This document shows positions 18,068-26,773 of a stretch of 64,000 nt of DNA, piece after piece. Where the stretch lies: the NCBI RefSeq assembly GCF_039522605.1, contig NZ_BAAADS010000001.1:576989-640988 (forward strand), written 5' to 3'. Positions within the stretch are counted from its first letter, which is position 1. Each line of letters starts with the position of its first letter. The notes under the pieces were generated by a model that saw only the letters and a program-made list of their open reading frames with translations, was not told the origin of the DNA and did not search any database. Source of the stretch: Lentibacillus siamensis (GTDB lineage: Bacteria; Bacillota; Bacilli; Bacillales; Amphibacillaceae). Made by a program: the position numbers and the translations under genes.

Positions 18068-19491
18068 TTCCAGCCCTCCATCTCCATTGGCAGCAACAGC
18101 CTGATTACGGTTCCACGACCCGGTTCCGATTCCATTTCGATAATATGGTCTGTCTGGTAAAACAACTGCAGTCTTCTAATCACGTTAGCCAGTCCAATGC
18201 CGGTGGAATGGCCAATATGATCCTCTTGCTTCGTCAGCGAAATGATTTGATCTATTTTGTCCTCATCCATCCCAGCACCATCATCGCGAATTTCCACAAC
18301 AACAGTTGCTTCTCTTTGAAAAATAACAAGCGAAATTGTACCGCCTTCCTCTTGTTCCTCAATTCCATGAATGAAGGCATTTTCAACCAATGGCTGTAAT
18401 GTCAACTGGGGTATTTCAATGTCAAGACAAGATTCGTCCACTTCTAGTTGGAACGTGACCCGTTCAGAAAACCGTACTTGTTGGATATGAAAATAATCTT
18501 GCACAATTTTCACCTCATTTTTCAGTGAAATGCTACGGTCAATTTCGCCAAGACTGTGCCGCAATAGTGCTGCAGCTGAATCTATTAAACCGGAAGTGGA
18601 TTTGGCATCCTCCAAATAGGCCATTTTCGAAATGGTGTTCAACGTATTAAACAGAAAATGCGGGTTCACCTGATTCTGCAGGTGTTTAAGTTCCATTTCC
18701 TTTACAAGGCGATCAAGCTCTGACTGATCCTGCACTTCTTCAAACAGTTGATGAATATTGGAACGCATCTGGTTGAACGTATCACCAAGCAGCCGCAGCT
18801 CATCATTTGTTCGTATACTCACCGGCTCACCCTGCAGTTCACCTCTGGAGACTTCCTCCGCCGCTGCAGAAAGCTTCCCCAATGGCCGGGTAATTCCTTT
18901 TGAAAACCACATGGCAAAAAAGATTGCGAGCATAATCGTTGTCAGGAACAGAAATAAAATAAACAACAGGAAGTTTTGATTGCGTAACTGCAAATCTTCA
19001 TAAAAAGACTGATAGGCAGTCAACTCCAACTTAATAATTTCCAGCGTTGATTCTGCAATATAGTCCGAAGCGTGTCCTGCTTCTTCCAGGTGATTCATGT
19101 ACTGTTCCGTATCATCCCGTAATACAAACCCAACTGTCAGATCGGTTTCATGGATAAATGTCTCAATCAAATTTATGTAATTTTTCATTTCAATCGTGTC
19201 GATATAGTAAAAGGATTCGGTCAGCTGATCAATATTATCCTCCAGCTTCGATTTTGTTTGAAAATAAGCCTTGGAATGTTGGGAGTTTGGTTCATTCACA
19301 AATGATTTTGTCGTTGAATAGAGTTCAGATGCATGGTTTGATAGTTTATTCAACAGCAAAAAACGCTGAAAACTATCATTATATGTATTGGTTAACGCAG
19401 TGGAGCTGACAAAAATGGAAACAGCAGTTATCTGAAATAGAAAAATAAACACAAAAAAGTAAACAATCAACTTGCCTCGTATTGTTCTCAT
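18064..19491 (-). CDS. YesM-like sensor histidine kinase
   Basis: This 475-residue membrane kinase of the LytS/YesM class has a membrane segment at about 9-31 and an extracytoplasmic helical sensor to about 170. A second membrane segment spans about 173-196. A HAMP domain follows to about 255. The HisKA-like motif NQVNPHFLFNTLNT carries His278, and the C-terminal ATPase has N-box PLVENAFIHGIE and G-box DDGAGMD. It overlaps the genes on both sides by 4 nt, so sensor, kinase and regulator are translated together. Confidence 0.9.
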   Translation of the reverse strand: MRTIRGKLIVYFFVFIFLFQITAVSIFVSSTALTNTYNDSFQRFLLLNKLSNHASELYSTTKSFVNEPNSQHSKAYFQTKSKLEDNIDQLTESFYYIDTIEMKNYINLIETFIHETDLTVGFVLRDDTEQYMNHLEEAGHASDYIAESTLEIIKLELTAYQSFYEDLQLRNQNFLLFILFLFLTTIMLAIFFAMWFSKGITRPLGKLSAAAEEVSRGELQGEPVSIRTNDELRLLGDTFNQMRSNIHQLFEEVQDQSELDRLVKEMELKHLQNQVNPHFLFNTLNTISKMAYLEDAKSTSGLIDSAAALLRHSLGEIDRSISLKNEVKIVQDYFHIQQVRFSERVTFQLEVDESCLDIEIPQLTLQPLVENAFIHGIEEQEEGGTISLVIFQREATVVVEIRDDGAGMDEDKIDQIISLTKQEDHIGHSTGIGLANVIRRLQLFYQTDHIIEMESEPGRGTVIRLLLPMEMEGWK

Positions 19492-20477
19492 TTTGACTCA
19501 CCATCATTTTTTATAGAATGTAAGTCCTCTTTTTCAATCACTTTCGTACCCGTGAACATCTCGTTATCAAGCAGATCATGTTTCTGCAGCTCCATTAAAA
19601 CGTTTACCGCCTTCGTTCCCATCTTCCTGGGATATTGAGCGATCGTGGCATCAATTTTTCCTTCCCGAATTAATTTGCGTGTTTCCGGCATGAGATCAAA
19701 GGAAATGATGGTGACGTTTTTTTCCGGCGCGATCTCCTGTACCCCCTCCACAATGCCAATTCCATCCAGTGCACTCATCCCCACAAAGGCAGTGATGGAT
19801 GGATTTTCTTTCAACAGGGAATATGCCGCCTGCGCAGCACCAATGGATGTAATATTGGATTCATTCATTGCGGCAATATGGATACGGGGAACATCTTTGA
19901 TTGCCTGTTTAAAACCTTCCAATCGCCTTTTCTGGTTAATGGCATCAAATCTTCCCATGACAATGCCAACATACTGCTCCCCAGTCGTATGTTGGATAAC
20001 AGCTTTACCAGCTAACTTTCCCGCCCGATAATTGTCTGTTCCAACATATGCCTTACGCTCACTGCCCGGGACATCCGTATCCACTGTAATAATCGGTATT
20101 TCCCGTTCCACACCTTTATGAACAAGGTCGACAAACCGCTCGCCTTCAACACCTTGAACGATGATCCCGTCCACCTTAGCCGATATCATCCGGTCCAGAA
20201 GTTTTAGCAGTTTATCATTATCCGCCCTTGTCGGTGCAAGATACTCCAGGTAAATATCATGTTTAGAAGCAGCCTTTTCAGCGCCCTTCTCAATTAAACG
20301 CCAGTACGCGTTATCCGCCTCTTCAGCTATCAATGCAAAATGATAAGTATAATTTTCCGATTCCACCTTTTTCGTTTCAATAAAAAACGTTTTATAGCCA
20401 TAAATAATCATACCTATAAAACTTATACAAAAAATAACCCCGCATAATGTATACAGAAACAATCTGGAATTGCTCAT
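19488..20477 (-). CDS. Membrane-anchored RbsB-like sugar-binding protein, sensor component
   Basis: This 329-residue protein is a periplasmic-binding fold of the ribose/LacI type. It has one N-terminal membrane segment (about 7-29), no lipobox and no permease partner. The binding domain shows YHFALIAEEADNAYWRLIEKG, DGIIVQGVEG and PIITVDTDVPGS, with VGTDNYRAG near 145. Its position before YesM- and YesN-type genes, with a 4-nt overlap, matches three-component sugar sensors such as XylFII-LytS-YesN of clostridia, where the binding protein presents sugar to the kinase. It is probably a sensor, not a transporter subunit. The ligand is unknown. Confidence 0.8.
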   Translation of the reverse strand: MSNSRLFLYTLCGVIFCISFIGMIIYGYKTFFIETKKVESENYTYHFALIAEEADNAYWRLIEKGAEKAASKHDIYLEYLAPTRADNDKLLKLLDRMISAKVDGIIVQGVEGERFVDLVHKGVEREIPIITVDTDVPGSERKAYVGTDNYRAGKLAGKAVIQHTTGEQYVGIVMGRFDAINQKRRLEGFKQAIKDVPRIHIAAMNESNITSIGAAQAAYSLLKENPSITAFVGMSALDGIGIVEGVQEIAPEKNVTIISFDLMPETRKLIREGKIDATIAQYPRKMGTKAVNVLMELQKHDLLDNEMFTGTKVIEKEDLHSIKNDGESK

Positions 20478-20530
20478 TATTTAATCCCCCACATACGGAA
20501 CAGACCTAAAGTGTAATATACAGTTTACCA

Positions 20531-20544
20531 TGATATCGCTTTCG
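20531..20544. promoter_or_regulatory. cre-like site between the sensor operon and manR
   Basis: On the minus strand CGAAAGCGATATCA matches the cre consensus except at the first base. It lies 54 nt upstream of the sensor operon and about 130 nt upstream of manR, so it could repress either of these divergent units. Confidence 0.6.
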
Positions 20545-20676
20545 TGAGGAGAGGGTTAGGAATTATCTGTCTTCGTTTTTAAACAAACAGCTGCTTGCAA
20601 CAACCAACACACCACCATCAATCATTTGTCCTACACCCCATTCTCCGCTATCATAATAGACGGATGGTGGAATAAC

Positions 20677-22608
20677 ATGAACAAACGACAACAAACATTA
20701 ATGCAATTATTACTGGCAAGCCCGGGCGAGCCAATCAGGATTCAAGCATTGACTTCTAAATTGAATTGTTCCGAAAAGACGGTGCGCAATGATTTAAAGC
20801 AATTGGATGTTCTTTTAAAAAAATATCCATCTGCTGAAATTAGCCGGAAACCTGGGATTGGTGTTGGCTTGATAATCGACAAAGAAGATCTCGATGAGCT
20901 AATGAAACACATGTACCAAACAGAAACTGCCGGCACATCCGAAAACGAACAAGTCCTGCTGATTGCCTATCAATTGCTGGTCAGTGAAAAACCGGAAACA
21001 TTATCCGCACTTTCCGAAGCATTGTATACCAACAAAATGACTGTCCGGAATCACCTGAACACGATTGCCCGCTGGCTCCAACAGTACGACCTGAAACTTG
21101 TGTCCAAACAGCGTATCGGCAATCATATCGAGGGAAGTGAATTGAATAAACGGAATGCGCTTGCTCATCTGACTGAATTAATTTCCGCCAAGGTCACTGC
21201 ACCGGATCGAAACCATGTATTGCAACTTTTCCCCGCCCATGAAATTGGTACTGTTCGAAAAGCGCTGAAGGATTTGCAAAACATCTTTTCCTTACACTTG
21301 ACACAAGGGGAAACGGAGAGCTTACTTATCCATGCGCTGGTTATGGTGCAGCGAACGAGAAATCGTTCACAGTTGACAATGGATAATTCAACCATAAAGC
21401 GGGGGATGGATTCAGAATCTTCCCGGTTAACGGAGTGGTTGTTAAAACGGCTTGGGGATACGCTCCGAATCACCTTCTCGAATAATGAACATATTTATTT
21501 TACCTGGCATTTACAAAGCTGCCAGCACATGAATCGTACGGAAAACACAGCGGAAACGAAACAAATCATGGAAATGGTCAGGCATCTGACAACACAAATG
21601 CAACTGATGGTGATGAAGGATTTTTCAAGCGACGACATCTTATTGAAAGGGCTCTACACACATTTAGAGTCAACGTTCAACCGGATCCGCCATGGTCTGG
21701 TAATTTCGAATCCCATGTTAACAGACATCAAGCAGACGTATCCATACATGTTCAGCATGGTGGTCTTTGCATTGGAAGAAGTTAATAAATCATATGATTT
21801 AAATATCCCGGAAGATGAGGCCGCTTACCTGGTATTGCATTTCCAGGCAGCAGTCGAGCGAATGCGAAAGGAAACAGTCGCCGCGAAGCACGCTATTCTT
21901 GTCTGTGAATTTGGGATCGGCATGTCCCATCTGCTGCAGGCAAAACTTGAGCAAACCTATCAGAACATTGAAATCGAAGCATGCCTGAATAAGGCCGAAA
22001 CAAACGCTTATCTTGTCAAAAACAAACCGGATTTTGTGATTGCTACAACGGATTTGCCGAATTCCATGGTTCCGGTCATTCAGATTTCCCCATTGTTAAA
22101 AGAAAAGGACAAACGACAGTTGAACCGTTTTTTGCAATCGATGGACGATGAAACAGTTACGGAGCAACATGCACTCACAGCGATTGAACAGCTGCTGGAT
22201 GAAGAAGCGATTTACATTAACGTTGATTTGGAACACCGGTTTGAAATTGTCGAACTGCTTGCCCACAACCTCTATGACAAAGGATATGTCAACAAATCAT
22301 TCATCCACAGTTCGCTTGTCAGGGAAAGGTCAGCTTCAACTGAAATTGGCGGTGGTATTGCCATTCCCCACGCCAACCCGGAATCAGTAAAGCAATCCGT
22401 CATATCGATTGCTATCCTAAAGGAGCCGATTGAATGGGGCGAGCAGTTCGTGTCCATTGTGTTTCTCCTTGCCATATCCAAAACAGATCAGCACAAAGCC
22501 AGATCGCTCATGCAGACAATTGCCTCCATCAGCCAAAAACCGGATATCATTCAGCAGTTAAAACAGGTTGAAAACGCCACGGATGTCCTGGCTATTTTTG
22601 ATAAATAA
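20677..22608 (+). CDS. manR: ManR-like PRD transcriptional activator of mannose PTS
   Basis: This 643-residue protein (start ATG 20677, ribosome binding site GGTGG 6 nt upstream) has two HTH segments (about 5-55 and 95-130). PRD1 lies near 180-280. PRD2 contains PEDEAAYLVLHFQAAVERM near 385. A IIB-like domain carries AILVCEFGIGMSHLLQAK. The C-terminal IIA-like domain carries GGGIAIPHANP with His565. B. subtilis ManR has the same layout and activates manP and its own gene. The manP gene lies 95 nt downstream in the same direction, which supports the name. An earlier in-frame start at 20626 lacks a ribosome binding site. Confidence 0.88.
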   Translation: MNKRQQTLMQLLLASPGEPIRIQALTSKLNCSEKTVRNDLKQLDVLLKKYPSAEISRKPGIGVGLIIDKEDLDELMKHMYQTETAGTSENEQVLLIAYQLLVSEKPETLSALSEALYTNKMTVRNHLNTIARWLQQYDLKLVSKQRIGNHIEGSELNKRNALAHLTELISAKVTAPDRNHVLQLFPAHEIGTVRKALKDLQNIFSLHLTQGETESLLIHALVMVQRTRNRSQLTMDNSTIKRGMDSESSRLTEWLLKRLGDTLRITFSNNEHIYFTWHLQSCQHMNRTENTAETKQIMEMVRHLTTQMQLMVMKDFSSDDILLKGLYTHLESTFNRIRHGLVISNPMLTDIKQTYPYMFSMVVFALEEVNKSYDLNIPEDEAAYLVLHFQAAVERMRKETVAAKHAILVCEFGIGMSHLLQAKLEQTYQNIEIEACLNKAETNAYLVKNKPDFVIATTDLPNSMVPVIQISPLLKEKDKRQLNRFLQSMDDETVTEQHALTAIEQLLDEEAIYINVDLEHRFEIVELLAHNLYDKGYVNKSFIHSSLVRERSASTEIGGGIAIPHANPESVKQSVISIAILKEPIEWGEQFVSIVFLLAISKTDQHKARSLMQTIASISQKPDIIQQLKQVENATDVLAIFDK

Positions 22609-22650
22609 TTCATTTTTACCAATCGTTCCGGTAAAAATGAATTATTTTTT
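22607..22650 (+). terminator. Perfect hairpin with T-run after manR, overlapping the manP upstream region
   Basis: A 14-bp perfect stem, AATTCATTTTTACC (22607-22620) with GGTAAAAATGAATT (22629-22642), is followed by ATTTTTTT. It looks like the manR terminator. A TATAAT box for manP follows at 22667-22672 with no good -35, so this inverted repeat lies where an activator would bind. Confidence 0.8.
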
Positions 22651-22703
22651 TGCTAAAAATCGGGATTATAATAGAAGAAAATCAATCATAGGAGGAATAA
22701 ACG

Positions 22704-24722
22704 ATGCGTATTTTAGCTGTAACCGCTTGCCCGGTCGGCATCGCCCATACGTATATGGCAGCAGAGAACCTGCAACAAGCCGCCGAAGAAATGGGCATCG
22801 ACATAAAAGTTGAAACGCAAGGCTCGATCGGCGCTGAAAATGAACTGACCGAACAGGACATTGAAGACGCGGACGGCATCATTATTGCAAGCGATAAAGA
22901 TATTTCGAAAGAGCGTTTTGCCGGCAAAAAACTACTCGTTGTCGGTGTGCAGGAAGGTATCCGCAATCCGAAACAACTGATTGAAAAAGTTCACAGCGGC
23001 GATGTGCCTGTTCACCAGGGTGATTTGAAATCAACTGAACAAGTTAAAAAAGAAAAGAAAAAGAATGAAAACCAAATTTATCGCCATTTGATGAATGGTG
23101 TCTCCTACATGATTCCATTTATCGTTGTCGGAGGGCTGTTAATCGCGATATCACTGGCTCTCGGAGGAAATCAGACAGAAGGCGGCATCGTCATCCCGGA
23201 TGATTCATTCTGGAAACATATTGAAGCAATTGGAGCAGCTTCATTCAGTTTTATGGTGCCAATTTTAGCCGGCTTCATTGCAGTAAGTATAGCAGATCGT
23301 CCCGGATTGGTTCCTGGTATGGTCGGCGGCTATATTGCAGCGAATGGAAGTTTTTATGGAAGTGAAGCAGGTGCAGGCTTTATCGGCGGAATTATCGCTG
23401 GATTTCTGGCCGGTTATATTGCACTCGCTATTAAAAAAGTGAAAGTGCCAAAATCGGTACAGCCTGTTATGCCGATTATTTTCATTCCGATTATTGCAAC
23501 CTTGATTGTCGGCGCACTCCTGATATTTGTCATCGGAGCACCAGTTGCCAGTATATTTGAAGGACTGACAGGCTGGCTGGAAGGAATGCAGGGAGCAAGT
23601 TCGATTATGCTGGCATTAATTCTGGGAGCAATGATTGCCGTTGATATGGGTGGACCATTTAACAAGGTGGCCTTCCTGTTTGGAGCGGCCATGATTGCAG
23701 AAGGCAACTATCAAATCATGGGAGCAATTGCAGCGGCTATCTGTATTCCGCCGCTCGGGTTGGGGCTTGCTACTTTCATGAACAAACGTAAATTCAACCC
23801 AGCAGAAAAAGAAACCGGAAAAGCTTCATTTACCATGGGATTATTTGGTATTACAGAAGGAGCAATACCATTTGCTGCCCAGGATCCATTGCGTGTCATC
23901 CCAAGCATTATGGTCGGTTCCATGACAGGTTCAGTCATTGCCATGCTTGGCGGTGTCGGGGATCATGTTGCCCATGGCGGACCAATTGTTGCCGTACTGG
24001 GTGCTATTGACAATGTCCTGATGTTCTTTGTCGCAGCAGCTGTTGGTGCTATCGTCACCGCATTCCTTGTCAATTTCCTGAAAAAAGATGTAATCCCAGT
24101 TCCAAGCGCGGCAAAGGGGGATGAAGAAAGTATTGCTGTGAATGATGAGGGAAATGCAGCAGCAGAACCTGGTCATCCGACAGATAACACTGTGGCAAAA
24201 GAACCGGACGCTGGTAAAAACAAACAGGAAGAAAAAGCAGTGAATGACCAAAAAGAAATCACCATTACAAAATTGACGGATATCCTGACGAAAGACTTAA
24301 TCAACACTACGTTAACAAGCAAAACACAAGACGAAGCAATCGATGAACTAACCGCCATGCTCGATGCACAAGGGATTATTTCATCCAATGAAATATTCAA
24401 ACAAGCAATCTATGCACGCGAAAACGAAAGCACAACCGGCCTCGGCATGAGCATCGCCATTCCGCATGCAAAATCGAAAGCCGTAGAAACCCCTGCCGTT
24501 GCATTCGGCATCAGCTCAGAAGGCATTGATTGGAACAGCATGGACGGAAGTAAGGCAAAACTGATTTTCATGATTGCCGTTCCCGAAGAAAGAGCAGCAG
24601 ACGATCATCTAAAAATACTGCAGATGTTGTCCCGAAAATTAATGGACGAATCCTATCGTGAAGAACTGCTTAATGTAACGACAAAAGGGGAAGCCTATAA
24701 ATTGCTGGAAAGTGTTGAATAA
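22704..24722 (+). CDS. manP: Mannose PTS permease, EIIBCA (ManP, fructose family)
   Basis: This 672-residue three-domain permease has IIB at about 1-105 with Cys9 in AVTACPVGIAHTYMAAENL. IIC covers about 120-475 and includes HLMNGVSYMIPFIVVGG and GLFGITEGAIPFAAQDP. A charged linker follows. IIA lies at about 525-672 with His588 in MSIAIPHAKSKA. The sequence follows B. subtilis ManP almost block by block. It takes up mannose as mannose-6-phosphate, which ManA (12181) would isomerise. AGGAGG precedes the start. manR lies directly upstream. Confidence 0.93.
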   Translation: MRILAVTACPVGIAHTYMAAENLQQAAEEMGIDIKVETQGSIGAENELTEQDIEDADGIIIASDKDISKERFAGKKLLVVGVQEGIRNPKQLIEKVHSGDVPVHQGDLKSTEQVKKEKKKNENQIYRHLMNGVSYMIPFIVVGGLLIAISLALGGNQTEGGIVIPDDSFWKHIEAIGAASFSFMVPILAGFIAVSIADRPGLVPGMVGGYIAANGSFYGSEAGAGFIGGIIAGFLAGYIALAIKKVKVPKSVQPVMPIIFIPIIATLIVGALLIFVIGAPVASIFEGLTGWLEGMQGASSIMLALILGAMIAVDMGGPFNKVAFLFGAAMIAEGNYQIMGAIAAAICIPPLGLGLATFMNKRKFNPAEKETGKASFTMGLFGITEGAIPFAAQDPLRVIPSIMVGSMTGSVIAMLGGVGDHVAHGGPIVAVLGAIDNVLMFFVAAAVGAIVTAFLVNFLKKDVIPVPSAAKGDEESIAVNDEGNAAAEPGHPTDNTVAKEPDAGKNKQEEKAVNDQKEITITKLTDILTKDLINTTLTSKTQDEAIDELTAMLDAQGIISSNEIFKQAIYARENESTTGLGMSIAIPHAKSKAVETPAVAFGISSEGIDWNSMDGSKAKLIFMIAVPEERAADDHLKILQMLSRKLMDESYREELLNVTTKGEAYKLLESVE

Positions 24723-24725
24723 ATT

Positions 24726-24768
24726 AGAAACTCCCGGATTACGAGAATAATTCGGGAGTTTCTATATT
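24726..24768 (+). terminator. Intrinsic terminator after manP
   Basis: AGAAACTCCCG (24726-24736) pairs perfectly with CGGGAGTTTCT (24753-24763), followed by ATATTT. It lies just after the manP stop. Confidence 0.85.
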
Positions 24769-24935
24769 TGTGGTGTTCCCCTAATATTGTTTTCAAATTG
24801 GGCTATCTGGATTAGTAAAAGCTCCTTCTCATAACTACTATCGTTACAACCCTTCATTAGGGGAGTATAAACTATTATTTTTCTGTTCCGACATAATTTG
24901 ACAAATTTTGAGGAGTGACATGCACCCAGAATCAT

Positions 24936-25095
24936 GGGTCGCTCGATTTTCACTCTGGGTCGCTCGATTTTCACTCTGGGTCGCTCGATTTTCACTCTGG
25001 GTCGCTCGATTTTCACTCTGGGTCGCTCGATTTTCACTCTGGGTCGCTCGATTTTCACTCTGGGTCGCTCGATTTTCACTCTGGGTCGCTCGATG
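24936..25095. repeat. 21-bp tandem repeat, seven full copies plus a partial one
   Basis: The unit starts GGGTCGCTCG and ends TTTTCACTCT. Seven exact copies occupy 24936-25082, and an eighth breaks off at about 25095. Because the unit is a multiple of three, both strands read as open frames encoding seven-residue repeats. These have no ribosome binding site or recognisable domain and are treated as non-coding. The 454-bp gap between manP and the sulfatase gene otherwise holds only the terminator and the palindrome. Confidence 0.95.
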
Positions 25096-25122
25096 GACGA
25101 AGGGCCCGGCCCTTCGTCCATC
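25092..25122. repeat. 31-bp perfect palindrome ending the tandem array
   Basis: GATGGACGAAGGGCC is followed by C and its exact reverse complement GGCCCTTCGTCCATC. It sits at the junction of the last repeat unit, between converging transcription units. Its very stable GC-rich stem could stop transcription from both sides, although neither flank has a strong T-run. Confidence 0.85.
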
Positions 25123-25176
25123 TTCTTAGTACCCAATATAACAACTCAATCCCAGATCCATGCTTTATCCAAAACC

Positions 25177-26730
25177 TTAATCCGACCACCAATCCACATT
25201 CGTCCGCTTCGCCCAGTCCTCCCATTCATTCCGCAATTCATCAACCAATTTGGGAAAATCGGCGGCAATGTTGAATAACTCTGTACGATCGGTGTCCATA
25301 TCGTAAAGCTCCCAATCCCGCTCCTTTATTTTAACGAGCTTCCATTTGTCCCGGCGTATGGCACAATGTCCTTCGTGTTCGAAGCATAATGTTCGTGATT
25401 GCGGTGGATCACCCTGAAATGCACCTCCTAAACTTGTCCCCTCCATAGGAAGAATCTCATTTCCTTGAAATTCGTCTGGATAGGATACACCTGCTATATC
25501 AACGAAGGTCGCCATAAAATCAATAAAATGCCCAGGGCGATGATCAATTTGGCCCTTTCTCTTCATCTCTTCCGGCCAGTGTACAATCAGGGGCGTACTG
25601 ATTCCTCCTTCATGGCCGTAGTGCTTATACATTCGAAGCGGGGTGCTGCAGGCATTCGCCCATCCCGATCCGTAACTGTGATAAGAGTCCGGTCCCCCCA
25701 TACGGTCAAGGTCTTCTTTTCGATGTAAAAAATTTGAGGTCGTAATCCAGTCATCAAATCCCCACGGATCCCATTCCGCACAAGCACCATTATCGGAGCA
25801 AAACAGAATAAGGGTATCGTCCAGTTCATCACGCTCCCGAAGATTTTCAATTACACGGCCAATGTTTTGATCCATCCGGTCCACCATCGCCGCATAAATC
25901 GCCATACGTCGCACCAAATCCTTTTGACGATCCGGGTCAATGGTTTCCCATGCAGGATTAGTCCCTTGAATGTCGCGATCGCGATCCCAGTATTCCGCTC
26001 GCGGAGAAAGCGGCATTTGTTCATCCACCAACTGTAATTCTTTCATTCGAGCCAAACGCTCTTCACGAATTTGGTCCCATCCTCTTTCATAGTACTTTTC
26101 ATATTTGGCAATTTCCTCTTTCGGTGCCTGCAAAGGAAAATGCGGGGCATTATAGGAAAGATAGAGAAAATATGGATTGTCATCGCCGCGTGACTCCTCA
26201 ATAAAGTCCAGTGCATGATCTGTAATTGCATCCGTTGCGTAAAATTCGCCATCTGAATAATTTCTTTTAGGACGATCCTCTGGTAGGCGAACATAATTTT
26301 TCTCGTCCCAAAAACTCCCAAATCCACCAAGCATTCCATAAAAATCATCAAACCCGCGGTCAATCGGGCCACGTTTCCCCACGTGCCATTTGCCCGCCAA
26401 ATACGTATGGTACCCCCCATTGCCCAGAACTTCTGCCAGCGTGACGGATTCGTCTTTCAAATAACCACGGTAGCCGGGATGTTCCTTATCCTCTGTCATT
26501 TCCCCGACACCGGCTTGATGCGGATAAACCCCCGTCAACAGGGAAGCACGGCTCGGGCAGCAGCGGGCGGAGTTATAAAATTGTGTGAACCGAAGCCCTT
26601 CTACCCCGAGTTTATCAAGATTTGGGGTATTGATTTCACTTCCATAACAACCAAGGTCGGAAAATCCAAGATCATCCGCTAAAATCAAAATAATATTCGG
26701 CTTGTCAACTTTTTTATTGTTTTGTGTCAA
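25177..26730 (-). CDS. Type I sulfatase (formylglycine-dependent arylsulfatase family)
   Basis: This 517-residue sulfatase has metal-binding aspartates in ILADDLG (D19, D20) and the activation motif C57-C-P-S-R61-ASLLTG, where Cys57 would become formylglycine. AGKWHVGK lies near 136 and LFCSDNGACAEWDPWG near 310. It lacks a signal peptide, so it probably desulfates imported sugars in the cytoplasm. It follows the GH43 gene by 43 nt at the end of the polysaccharide operon. The activating enzyme FGE is encoded 9.8 kb away at 36570. The sulfated substrate cannot be named. Confidence 0.9.
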   Translation of the reverse strand: MTQNNKKVDKPNIILILADDLGFSDLGCYGSEINTPNLDKLGVEGLRFTQFYNSARCCPSRASLLTGVYPHQAGVGEMTEDKEHPGYRGYLKDESVTLAEVLGNGGYHTYLAGKWHVGKRGPIDRGFDDFYGMLGGFGSFWDEKNYVRLPEDRPKRNYSDGEFYATDAITDHALDFIEESRGDDNPYFLYLSYNAPHFPLQAPKEEIAKYEKYYERGWDQIREERLARMKELQLVDEQMPLSPRAEYWDRDRDIQGTNPAWETIDPDRQKDLVRRMAIYAAMVDRMDQNIGRVIENLRERDELDDTLILFCSDNGACAEWDPWGFDDWITTSNFLHRKEDLDRMGGPDSYHSYGSGWANACSTPLRMYKHYGHEGGISTPLIVHWPEEMKRKGQIDHRPGHFIDFMATFVDIAGVSYPDEFQGNEILPMEGTSLGGAFQGDPPQSRTLCFEHEGHCAIRRDKWKLVKIKERDWELYDMDTDRTELFNIAADFPKLVDELRNEWEDWAKRTNVDWWSD

Positions 26731-26773
26731 GTTTATAATCCCCTTTCATAACCTTGTGTACAATCATGTTCCG

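Noticed and set aside
24936..25095. CRISPR array
   Set aside because: The units are directly adjacent with no spacers, and no cas gene is in the window.
24762..25136. Open frames on both strands across the 21-bp tandem repeat
   Set aside because: The frames exist because the unit length is divisible by three. There is no ribosome binding site, and the repeat peptides match no domain that I know.
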